From: Grammothele lineata
Lineage: Eukaryota; Basidiomycota; Agaricomycetes; Polyporales; Polyporaceae
NCBI GenBank assembly: GCA_002150815.3
Contig: NDFF03000373.1
Coordinates: forward strand, 1-64,000
Direction of reading: 5' to 3'
Length of the DNA stretch: 64,000 nucleotides
The translations under genes and the position numbers were made by a program. Below the pieces are notes generated by a model, which was given only the letters and a program-made list of their open reading frames with translations, ran no database searches and was not told where the DNA came from. This document shows, one piece after another, positions 1-10,591 of the stretch. Each line of letters opens with the position of its first letter. The stretch's first letter is position 1.

Positions 1-557
1 GGAGAGGACACTACGCGGCCAGTAGTATTCACTATAGCCATCATTGCCACACGCCAGGTCAACACATTGCACATAAATCGCGAGAGAAGAGACTTCGATG
101 AGAACTGCTGCAAGGCAGCTGAGAGTTTCATGGCTGTAAAGGAGTATGTCGTGGAAAAGCCAGCGCTGGGCTCGAGGGCGCCAGGCGCTGCAAACGAGCG
201 CACATTGCCGGAGAGCCGTCCGTATTTCAGGTCCTGACCAATATAGTTCCCAAAAGTCGCCGACGAGGTCGATGATGCGGAAACAGAGTTCGAGAGGAAG
301 GCGAGGAGGGGATGATGGATGGGTAGTGCCTGTAGAGAGCTCTGGTGGCCGGTCTGACCGATGCATGCTAAGAAGAGTGTAGAGGGTGGATGATGGCGGT
401 CGTATGCAAGCAGGCCCCAGTGCCAGTGGCGGCGTGGCGGCCCGCCATGCCGCGAGTTCAATACGAATCTTGATCTTGTTTGCATCTCTTCGGAAAGTCT
501 CGCTCTTTGCGGATCGTACTGCTGTCATCACATATTCTTGACTCGCTGTGACGACTG
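1..557. other. Window edge and TRM10 upstream region
   Basis: I see no convincing gene here. The only longer frame (146-382) has a random-looking, Arg/Ser-rich translation and no recognisable domain. The part just before 558 is presumably the TRM10 promoter and 5' leader. I cannot tell whether a gene running off the left edge ends in this stretch. Confidence 0.4.
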
Positions 558-1989
558 ATGGTATCAAGAAACGACGTTGCGAGCACCTCTATGGCGACAA
601 TACCCGATACACATCCAACTGATGCAACCGGATCCTTCTCTTCCGCGCTGGTGAAGAACGGTGAATCATCGACCCCCACTCCCCCGCCCGAGCAGCAACA
701 GCAGCCGCTCTCCAAAAATGCACAAAAGCGCGCCGCTAAGGCCGCATACCTAGCGGAAAAGAAAAAGGAGCGGAGGGCGGCGGAGAAGGAGCGTAAAAAG
801 GAGAAGAAGCGCGCCCTCGCCGAACGCCGCGCCGCCGGCGAGCTCGATGAGGAGGATGGGGAGAGGGGAGGGAAGAGGCAGAAAACTGGCGAGGGACTAG
901 GCCCGCGCATGCCCTTTGGTGCGCGCGTTGTGATCGACCTGGGGTTCGATGAGATGATGACGGAGAACGTGAGTCTGCTTCGGTTTTGGGCATGCGCAAT
1001 GAGATACGGGAAACCGCATTGTGCGGTGATACTGATGCGGCTTGGGACTCGCATTTAGGAGGTCAAGTCGCTCACGTCCCAGCTCGCATACACATACAGC
1101 GCAAACCGGAAGGCGGCGCGTCCGTTCACCTCGCTGCTGTTTTCATCGATGGGCGGGCGCACCAAGGCGCGCATGGACGGACACAACAATGCCGCGTATA
1201 CACGCTGGGCAGGGGCAGAGTGGTGGAATGACGGCTATGAGCGGCTGTGGGAGGGCGGAGTGGGAGCAGAGCCCGGAGACGGCGATGGTGGAGGCGAGGC
1301 TGGGGAGAGAGGAAAGAAAGCCGATGATGGATGTAAAGATGAAGAGGAGGAGGCGCGAATAAGCGACGTGCCACCACAAAAACGGAAAAAGAAGGAGCCT
1401 AGCCGGGCGGAGAAGGGGACGGTAATATACCTCACGGCGGACACGGAAGACGAGCTGACGGAGCTGAAGGAGGGCGAAACGTACATTATAGGCGGCATCG
1501 TGGACCACAATCGCTATAAGGTGAGCAGGAGTAACCCTCCCAATATCCACCCTCTATACCCTAACACATGGGTGGTATTGTCCTCCCTACTAGAATCTGT
1601 GCTTCAACAAAGCAAACGAGCAAGGCATTCGCTCAGCGCGCCTTCCCATCGGGACATATCTCGCCGAGATGCACACGCGTAAAGTCTTGACCGTGAACCA
1701 GACGTTTGAGATTCTGCTCAAGTGGGTAGAAACGCGCGACTGGGAACAGTCACTATACGCTGTCATGCCCAAGCGCAAGTTTAGCACGAGTGGGCGGCGT
1801 ACGAGACGCGGAGGGGCTGCAAGCTCGAAGGGCGAGGACTCTGCGGACGATGTTGACGGTGGTGGTGGTGCGGAAGAAGATATTGAAGGAAGCGGCGACC
1901 CGAGAGTTCTTGACCTGGCCGCACTCGAAGACGAAAACCTGGAGCCGGACGGTACGCAAGAGGCGAGAGAAGAGAGGATGCATCCATAG
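558..1989 (+). CDS. TRM10: tRNA (guanine-N1-)-methyltransferase, position 9 (Trm10 family)
   Basis: Predicted SPOUT-fold enzyme that transfers a methyl group from S-adenosylmethionine to N1 of guanine 9 in tRNA. Three exons, 558-968, 1059-1520 and 1594-1989, give 422 residues with phases that close. The N-terminus is a Lys/Arg/Glu-rich basic helix (about residues 50-105), typical of Trm10 and likely to contact tRNA. The conserved core follows: [11 protein letters not shown], then the SPOUT knot segment ([45 protein letters not shown]) and the C-terminal [20 protein letters not shown]. An acidic, low-complexity insert of about 40 residues (bases 1255-1400) precedes VIYLTAD. The tail is Glu/Asp-rich. 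The ATG at 558 was chosen because it opens the frame; the ATG at 591 is an alternative. The gene converges on the NDUFAF5-like gene. Confidence 0.93.
969..1058 (+). other. Intron 1 of TRM10 (90 bases)
   Basis: GTGAGT donor and TTTAG acceptor. Removal joins ATGACGGAGAAC to GAGGTCAAG in phase 0 and restores the Trm10 core sequence. Confidence 0.85.
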
Positions 1990-2011
1990 CATGTACATGA
2001 TCCTACAGGGC

Positions 2012-3457
2012 TCAATGCTCCAGAACCTCCTTCAAGCTAGTCTCCCCTGTGCCCCTTTCGAGGGGCTGTGGCTGGTTGGGAGATGGCTTCCACCCAATCT
2101 AAAAGGCTTCGAGTGAACAAAACACTTGCGCACGGGTGGTCTGTACGTACCACGTAGATGATCTGGAACGTCGCAGGAACGCTGCCGTCTTCGTGACCGT
2201 GGAGCTCTGCGGAATGTTAGGTCACCAACGTAGTCCTTTCCTTTGTCGAAAGACGTACTTACCCTTGTATATCGCGGACGCGGCTGCAAGCGTGTCTCGA
2301 TGGATGAAGTGTCGTCTACGTGCCATAGAAACGCTTTAGTGGCATAGACACCGATTCACGTAGCTATCACGCACCGCCCAAGGACAGCGTTGCTCTCTCC
2401 CATGTCCTGCAGGTCCTGCAGGAGCTCCCACATCGAAGGGTACGCTATTTTCACCTCATCGACGTCGACCGTGAGTAAAGTGAAACCAGCGCGGCCCATG
2501 AGGTTGGACATATCACGGGAATCTTGCGCACATTGAGTGTGATGAGGACAGAATTTTGGACGCGAGGAACATACCCGTCATGGGTGATACATGGGGGGAT
2601 ATGCCCCCCTCCCGCTCGACCTCCGCCAGTTGCAGCGATGTTCGTAGCTCGAAGAGCGTGTCACCGCCGAATAGGGCCCCTAAGAATACGCCATCTGGCT
2701 GGAGGGCCTCCTTGATCTGAACAAGTACGCCTGCAACGGCCAGTTTGAGCTCAGCGACCTGGCGGCCCCATGTCAGATTGCGGCATACCGGGTAGGTCAT
2801 TAACCCAATGAAGGCTCAGGCAGGAGACGATGGCCTCCTGAGAGCTCCGCGGGACCACGTGTAGCAGACTCTCTTCGTCTGCCTGTATTCGAGTAACCTC
2901 GACTATCTCCCTAGATGAGTCCAATGGACGGAACGCCTCAGTCTACAGCCAAACTCACCGTCAAATTCTTCGTCAGGATCTCTATTGAGAAGCTTTTCTG
3001 CGAGATTCACGCGCTCAGAACGGGTACCCGGGGTTGCCATCGCCCATGAGACGTACCGCTCGAGTCCACCATAATAACTTTCTTAGTAGTCTCAGAGTCC
3101 ATCATCTTCGTAAAATGACCAGGCCCCGCTCCTAAGTCAAGCACTGTATTGAACTTGCGTTTGATGTCCTGAAAGCATGCATTAGTACACGGCTCGAAAC
3201 ACGAAAGCCATTCTCACCTGCATGCGCTCAATGAGCCTGTCGGCAACCTCGTTCCGCACATAGTCCACCGTCCTGCTACGTTCTCCTCCATCACGGGAAG
3301 CGGTACGGTCTTTCTGCATGCGCTTTGCATTGCGGTCAAAAACTTGGAACGGACCGACAGAAGTGGGGTTGATGGGGCTCGAGGACGAGACCGAGGCTAG
3401 AGCGCGTCCCCGTACGGCTGGCGCAGACGCGAGGCGCTTTCGTGCGAGGTTGAGCAT
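2012..3457 (-). CDS. NDUFAF5-like methyltransferase-fold assembly factor of mitochondrial complex I
   Basis: Class I SAM-methyltransferase-fold protein of the NDUFAF5 (C20orf7) family, which in other eukaryotes acts in the mitochondrial matrix early in respiratory complex I assembly by hydroxylating an arginine of NDUFS7. Nine exons on the minus strand (3457-3218, 3168-3057, 2997-2959, 2902-2789, 2730-2575, 2522-2375, 2315-2263, 2206-2151, 2098-2012) close in phase and give 334 residues. The start is Arg/Ser-rich, as expected of a mitochondrial presequence. Then follow [12 protein letters not shown], the SAM-binding loop [71 protein letters not shown] and a C-terminal IIYVIGWKP. Length matches the family. 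Its 5' end faces the zinc-finger gene across 349 bases; its 3' end lies 22 bases from the end of TRM10. Confidence 0.92.
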
Positions 3458-3806
3458 TTTGCGTTTTATTCTGAAAGGAGCGAGTGGTGGCTTTGATGAG
3501 TATGAAGGGGGTTGACCGACTCTGAGGACTCTTTCTTGAACTGGATAGCAGAACCAGTCGTGGCGGCTCCTTCCCCAAATCGCACTCAGCGGTGACGTCG
3601 AGACCTGAAGAAGACGCCCGTACGCGTCGCGTCGCGTCGTGATGCTTTGTCAGCAGCCTCCGCTCACTTTCCCAGCTTTCAAGCTCAAGCTCGGCTTGAA
3701 CGTTCCGACGCGTACCCTCTACTAGGGCTCTGGCCTTTGCAGGCCCCAACCACTTGCCTCTGCTTTCTGCTGCTCTGTTACTCCTTCTTGACTTCGTTTG
3801 GATATC
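3458..3806. promoter_or_regulatory. Divergent intergenic region between the NDUFAF5-like and zinc-finger genes
   Basis: The two genes start head to head 349 bases apart, so both promoters must lie here. I see no clear TATA box. The assignment rests on position only. Confidence 0.5.
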
Positions 3807-6800
3807 ATGAATAATGGAAATGGTCAAGATCAGCCTCAAAATCCATTCAACCAGCTCACTCTCTTCCAGTCTGGAAACGTCGGGCCCGTAAATCCTGACA
3901 CGTATACGCATACCATGGCGCAGATCCAGCATGCCCGGGAGATACTCGACCGGATGCAGATGCAACAGACGCAAGGTCTCGTCATGTACTACAACGAGAG
4001 GGAGCAGCTGGAGAGAGCCGTGGAGCAGGGCAGGCTGGCTCAGTGAGTCTTGCCGCACAAATCTATATCGGTGTCCTAGTCCAATGTTGCATATAGGCAG
4101 CGACTCGCGCAGATATCGGGAGGTGGCGGGGTACCGGGTTCGAGGTGCGTGGATATTGCGCCGAGCGTGCTGCAGTGATTGAGCAAGCATACAGTGCATC
4201 TCCCATGCCTGCCGCGGGCACCTCTAACTGGGCACAGTCTGAGTCTACCCTTCAAGGAAGTCCTCCTGCGTCTTACGAAGTGCCATCGAGTGCGAGGATT
4301 GTGGAGGTACCAAGTACTGGTCAGAGTTCGCCACAGGTACGTGTTCAGTCCGTGTGGCCAGCAGCGCAGTGGTTCACTATTCGTGATGAGGTCCCGCGAG
4401 AGAGAGGCTCTTCTTTCTCGTCTTCGAACCCTGGTAGCAGCGATAACCATTACTATTCAAACCTTCCTCAAGCCCCCTCCCACATCCAGAACGCGTTCTA
4501 CAACTTGGGGCCGCCGACGAATAACGGAGCCTACGCCTTTTCGGCACACGCCGGAAACCAGCCAGCCACTGCGAATCGGCAACAAAACCCTTCACAGTTC
4601 ACAGCCGCGTATCGCGCATCGCATCAGCAACAGCAGCAGAATTATGCTTCCCTTGCTGAGCAGGCGTACATGCAGGCCCAGGCTCAGCAGTATTTCGCGC
4701 AGCGGGCTCAGGCAGTCAATACGCCTGGTATACAAGCACAGGCGCGAGCGCAAGCACAAGTTGCATCTAACCCACCTGCTCCTTCGCGTCCGCCGGTTGA
4801 TCATCGCCCTTCGCCTCCTGTACACGCACATCCAGTCTCTCATGTGCCCTCGCCAGCGCAGACCTCTTCGGCTTCTCATGCACCTTCAGCGCCACATACG
4901 TCCTCCGCTGCGCCAAGTGGACCTCCGACCGGAACTTCAGGTATGTTTTCCCTGTATATTGACGAACTTCCCCGCCTGCTATATCAGACGATGTAAGTCT
5001 ACACGCCATAAGGGTTACCGGTACCCGTGGGATACCTCTGGGTATGCCACGGATCCCGGTCAATGCTAGGGCGACTGCAAGCGCATAGAGTTTAACAAGC
5101 TTGACGCCCGAGTCCTGGGCTTCCTCATGCGGCGTTCGTCTGATATACCTGCTACATGCAGAACATTCTTCTTCCAAACTTGAGCATAGTATTAGGGTCT
5201 ACATCCTACGGCATTCAGGACTGTCTCATACTTGTGCTGACTCCGTTCACAGGCCAATCATCAGCGAAGCCTACCGATGGTCCTCCCGCTGCGCCGCCTT
5301 CGGCACCGAAAGTGATTTCCAGGACATCCACTCCAACGGCCAGTAACGTACCGCCGGCCTCGGGCTCTGCAGGCCATTCGGGGGTAACATACAGCTCCAA
5401 TGCTCGAAATCAACAAACTACGGCCCAAACAGCACCACTGGGTTCGAAAATTGTCTTTGAACCTGAGATGGAACGTTACGTGGTCACCTCTCTCAATTCG
5501 GCGAGTCTCTTCAATTGTTGAGGCCCTGCAGAGCTTTGCTCATGACGAAGGACTCAGATTCCGAGCACGGAGCTCCTTATGATGTACATGCAACTCCTTC
5601 GACGGGCGGTACAAAGGAAGCACAATCCAGCGATCGTGATACCGCATGATGACTTAGAGGCGAAAGCCAACATGAGCGCACTTAACCGCAAAGTTGTAGA
5701 AGATTCCGCTGAGCTCTTGAAGGTGCGCCGAATGTGCTCGCGGCCGAGCTGAGTGGAGCACTCATCTATCCTTGAAAAAATATCGCAGCCGTACTCGTTA
5801 CGTGCTATCGATGCGCTCTTCACTAAGATACTGTTCAATCGCCGGAAACAAGCACCAAGTGGGTTCTCATTTTCGCCGAGGTACTCGTGTGCTGATCAGC
5901 CTTCAGGACCTGCGGAGAACACCGCGCCAGCACAGGCATCGAGCGCGACACCACAATCCGCTCCCTCTACTAACCACCGTGCGAGCGGTGCACAGCAGCA
6001 GTCTCCGGCGAATGCGTCCTCATCTACTGCTGGCCAGCCTCAAAGAGCCATTCCGAACACAACTATATCACTGGATGCACGATCATCGGTACCGAGTGGA
6101 CAGGCCACCGGCTCACACCCAAACCCGCCACCGGAAGTTCTACCGTGGTACAAGCCGAAGGAGCCTGGAGCACCGATGGCTTTCCGTGGCAAGGATGGCC
6201 AGATACGGTTCGTGTTTGTGAACGCGGACCAACAGCGCGCGCTTGTCGCGCAAAACGCTGGAGCTTCCGTCTCCGCTCAAGTGTCAAAACCTCCTGCTGC
6301 ACCCAACGCTGCACTCAACGTACCACCCGGAACACCCCCTGCTGCCGCTAAACAGCCTCCTGAGCCTTGGACGCCTCAGAAAGCAAATACAAAGCGGTTA
6401 GCGGCAGACCTTCTCCGCGCGCTGGGAATGCCCCGGGGCAGATTTGGTGATCCTCTGAGTGAAGCGCGACCTGAAGCAGCCGCCACCGCCACAGCAGCAG
6501 CAGCAGCCGCCTCCCTAGCTACCGGTGGAACGCAAGAAAGCAACGAATTGGGCTCGAAACGAAAGGCATCGCCTGAGCTCCGTCCACCGTCCCCGTCAAA
6601 GCGACCTCGCACAGAGAGTAATGGTCCTACGCCTGCTCCTGAGGACGCAGAAATGGCTGAGGCTCCCACTGTCGAGACTGCCGAGGACATTCAACCGACC
6701 GACATTTCCGCGCCATCCCCAACCTTGCCGCAAGGCCAGGAGAGCAAGGAATCTGAAACGGGATCAGAACCACGGCCTCTCACCCCAGAATTGCGGCTTG

Positions 6801-9748
6801 CTTTCCCGGAAGATGTTCAAACAGATGCTACTGCTGAGAGTGTGAACACCTCTCAGGACGCTGCGGCTCCTCCTGTGCAAGGCGCATTCGTTGAACCCGC
6901 GTCACCGGAACCTCTACTTGCTGTTGAAGAGACGGCCGACGCTCTCGAGCTCCCACGTTCTGAGCGCGCACCCAGTATCACCTCATCTGAGGCCATGGAT
7001 GTTGATAAAGTTCAGGCCATGTTCGCCGCCCCGCATTCCGATGCATCTCGACCATCTTCCCCTCCCGCCGGCCCAGCCTCGTCCTACAACACGAGTGACG
7101 CAGACGTCGAGCTCCCCCAAGATGTCCCTGTATCGGGACCGCCGACCTCCCCATCTTCCCATGCGTCGCCAGAACCAGAACAGCCCGTCGTCGCTGCGTC
7201 TGCTTCCACATCCACGGTCACTACTATTGTGATACCCGCCGCGGCGCAGCAGAAGATGCCGCTCTTCTTCCCATCGCCCTCGAGCGCGTCAACCTCATCC
7301 TCTCTGGGCGCAAGCGCGAGCACGAAGAGAAAGGGTAAAACGGTGGCTCGTGTTGCCGCTGAAAACCTAACGACATCGCGGGCTGGTTCGTCTGGTTCCC
7401 AATCGACATCAAGCTCGCGAGGCGCACGCTCGAGAATGGACTTCGTCGCCGTTCCCCCACTGCCGGAATACGCGTCGCGCATGAGGTCGAAGCGGAGCGG
7501 CAGCGATGGCTCACGTCGATCCGCCAGCTCGAAGCAGTCGTCTCGGGCAGGAACGTCTTCGTCCGTGGACGAGCTCGCGGAATGGACAGGTGCGTGCCTT
7601 GCCTACCCCGCATTCCAACAGGATTGTCGCGTTGCTAACCGCAGATCTTCGTTGCCCCTCCCACGCTTCGCCGATCTAGCCGAGGAAGACAGGCGGGAGC
7701 AAGGTGCGTGCGCCGGTGCTTCTGGCTTCCCGCACCTGTCCAGGCGGCGATAGGCGCTGACGTGGACATTGTATCTTTGATGCGCAGAGGAGGAAGCGCG
7801 GAGTGCCGCCGTCACGCTCGCGCAGAACCGCCTGCGCGAGGCGCCGTGCTCGTGGCGTGGATGCCAGGTCGTTCTGAACTCGGGAGCGGCGCTGGAACGG
7901 CACTTGGAGGCGCACGCGGGCGAGAAGGAAGAGTGGGTGAGTGCAACGGCTGTCACCTCCGTATCTGCGTCTGCTAGAGGCTGACAGGTTGGATCGCGCA
8001 CGGACAGGGATCGTTCTTGTGTCGGTGGAATAACTGCCTGTCAAAGGCGTTTGGAGACAAAACGGCCCTCATCAGGCACCTCCACAAGCACGCAACGACA
8101 CCGCTCCGGTGCGCGTACGAGGGTATGTGCCGCATTTGCGACGCGATTTGGGTCCTTTGTGGCCGTGCTGACGATACCCCTGAACGCAGGCTGCGAACAG
8201 ACCTTCAACACACCCGAGACGCTCTTAAACCACCACGCGACCAAGCACCGGAGCGGGACCCTTCGGCGCGGGGCACTCCCCGCAGCGCCCTCACCGCTCT
8301 CGCGCGAACTCCCGCCCCTGCCGGACGTCGTGCCCGCGTACATGTCCGTCCCACGGTGTGTAAGACCGAAAGCGATCCCGAGAGAGGTGCACCAGTGGCT
8401 GGGCCCGAAGGTGAGCGTCGCGCTGCGGTTCGATCCGGGGTCGCCGAATGCGGCACGCCGTGCGCTCCTCACTTCATCCCCTGTCACGCCCACACGGGTG
8501 TTGACCCCGACGCCGATGCGTGTGTCGGTGCCGTTTCCTCTAACCAATACTGCTACTACTCCTACTGCTGTTGCGCCCGCGGTTGCGGCTCCTACCACGC
8601 GATGAGCGGGTGAGTGAGTGAGGGGCTCGGCTGCGGGCGGGTGAGCGGAGGTTGGTTGTCTTGTCATGTGTGGGCGCAACAAGGTACATTTATACGTTCG
8701 TTATGTCGCGTGCTGCCGCCCCGTCAGTCTGCTGGCACCGTGAACTGGGAATAAGGAAAAGGAAATAGTAAACCGACGGCTTCGTTCTTCACCGTCTAAG
8801 GTTTGCTTCCCGCATTCATACGCGCCAACTGTGGCACCCCCGCTTCCTGAATAAGCCCCCCACGTACCGCATCGCTTATATCGTCCTCTATCGTCCTCTA
8901 CGTGCCTTCCGCTCCCGCGCCGTACGTACTGACCCTTCCCGCCCCCTCAGGTCCTCGAGAACGTCACGTGCTTCAAGTACACCGGCCGGCGCTCGCACGC
9001 CGGCCGCCCCTCGCGCGGGTCGCGCAGGCTCGCGGAGAAGGTGGCGGCGGCGGAGCTCGGCGCGCTGTCGCCCGCGGACGCGCTCGCGAGGATAAGGCGG
9101 TGGATCGACGACGAGTGGCTGGGGTTTGCGGACGGGTACGACGCGGCGCGCCGCGGGACGGGTGGGGGGGCGAAGTTGAGGTGTGAGGATTTGAGGGCGG
9201 CGGAGGTGTCGAAGATGGTTGAGCGGGGGTTGGTGTTTTTCCCTCCGGGAGGGGAGGAGGTGGGTGGGGATGGGGGTGGGGGCGAGGTCGGGGATGGTAT
9301 GGAGGGTGCACAAGCGGGTGTGGAGGACGTGACTGTGGACGTGGAGATGGAGGGGCGCGGTGAGGGAGGCTCGCGCAGACCGCGCGAGGCAGGGGGCGGC
9401 AGCGCGCGTGAGGCCACCGACGCCAGCGCGAGCGATTCGCGTCCGCACGCGGATGGTTCGCGCGCGGGCGCAGATGGCGAAGGAGGCGTCGAGGTGCCAG
9501 AAGCAGAGGACGTCAGTCACGCTCCCGCCGGCACAAGCACCCTCAGACATGGGACCGAACTGCCGTTACCTAGAAGGACGGAAGGTGTTCTCGATCCGAT
9601 GGGAGGAAGCTTCGGACCAGGGACGGGGCCCGTGACTGCCCCCGACCAGGGCGAGGGTCCCGCGTCGTCCTCGGCGCAGACACAGTCGCAGGGCGTGTCT
9701 GGGTGGGCGGTGTTGACGACTCCTACGGAGAAGGTGGAGGAAGAGTAG
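3807..9748 (+). CDS. Large C2H2 zinc-finger protein, probably nuclear
   Basis: Ten proposed exons: 3807-4042, 4097-4144, 4195-4940, 5253-5479, 5558-5722, 5789-7703, 7788-7936, 8008-8122, 8190-8410, 8951-9748. All phases close, giving 1539 residues. I do not recognise a named orthologue. The N-terminus is Gln/Asn-rich with a coiled-coil-like stretch (QIQHAREILDRMQMQQ). Then come long disordered Pro/Ser/Ala/Gln-rich segments and a basic nuclear-localisation-like stretch (KRKASPEL, PSKRPR near 6557-6610). Three C2H2 fingers lie between 7830 and 8245, starting CSWRGC, CRWNNC and CAYEGC, each with C-x4-C spacing. After the fingers is a conserved-looking block (VHQWLGPK, then VLENVTCFKYTGRRSH) and an acidic Gly/Glu-rich tail. 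Weak points: the 312-base intron 3, the non-consensus GTGGTC donor at 5480, and the 540-base intron 9, whose retention would end the protein at 8605. DNA binding is inferred from the fingers. Confidence 0.72.
8411..8950 (+). other. Unusually long (540-base) last intron of the zinc-finger gene
   Basis: GTGAGC donor at 8411 and CCCCCTCAG acceptor at 8950. Splicing is phase 0 and joins HQWLGPK to VLENVTCFKYTG. The intron is six to ten times longer than the others here. If it is retained, the frame stays open to a stop at 8603-8605. Confidence 0.55.
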
Positions 9749-10591
9749 AAGATTAGCATTCGCATAATGTTAATGTACATCCGTCCGCTGCTTTCGTTCT
9801 CTCTGGACTTTCGCTCGTCGGGTCCACACCTTCGAAGCGTGAATGTTCTGAACCAGAAGCGCATAAGCTGGAGTGATTTAGACGCGGATGGAGATCAGAA
9901 TGTCTAGGCGTGATTCGATCTTGTGCTCGTGATGGAACGACTGAGATTGGTATGGGTGGTATATTGTGGCAAAACAAACATGACCCGAAAGCAGACTTTT
10001 TCGGGGAAACGTTGCGCGCGCTGCGGCGGTGGAGGCATTTGGGAGGCGCTTCGATGTCGCGTGGACGTGTGCGCCCTCGAGAACTATGGAACGTCTGTTT
10101 TAAGACTAGGGGTTATCGTGCGGGTTCTCGTGGGGGCACGCCGGCCAGGCAGGTTATTGTGTGTCGGCGGGTAGGTGGGTTTGCAAAGCTAGAATGAGCT
10201 GCGCAAGGAATAGGGCTCGGACGACGTGACTACGTCAGAGTGCGTGCGGTCGGATACCGACCGACGGGTTGTGGCACAGGCAGCGACGGGGTGGCTGGGA
10301 GTGGCTGCTAGGCGCCTGCGGGCCGGGCTGTGATGGGAGGTCCCGGTGCTCGTCTCGCCCCCGATTAGGAGCAAGTCTGATCGCAGGCGCCCGCGCCCCG
10401 ACGCCTACGCCTCCGCTGAGCTTTGACCGTTCCCTCCGCGCAGGCAATGGTCTGAGCCTCCTTCGTCCCGACCCGTCACTCGCCCGGTTGTCGCCCACCG
10501 CCCTCTTTCCTCCCTCCTGCTCCTGTGTACGCCTCTGTACCTCAATTGTTGACACGCATATACCCGCCGCCCCCGACACGTCCACACCGCG
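9749..10591. other. Intergenic region between the zinc-finger and histone-fold genes
   Basis: 843 bases holding the 3' UTR of the upstream gene and the promoter and leader of the downstream gene. The sequence before 10592 is pyrimidine-rich (C/T tracts at about 10420-10560), common upstream of fungal start codons. I see no further gene. Confidence 0.5.
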
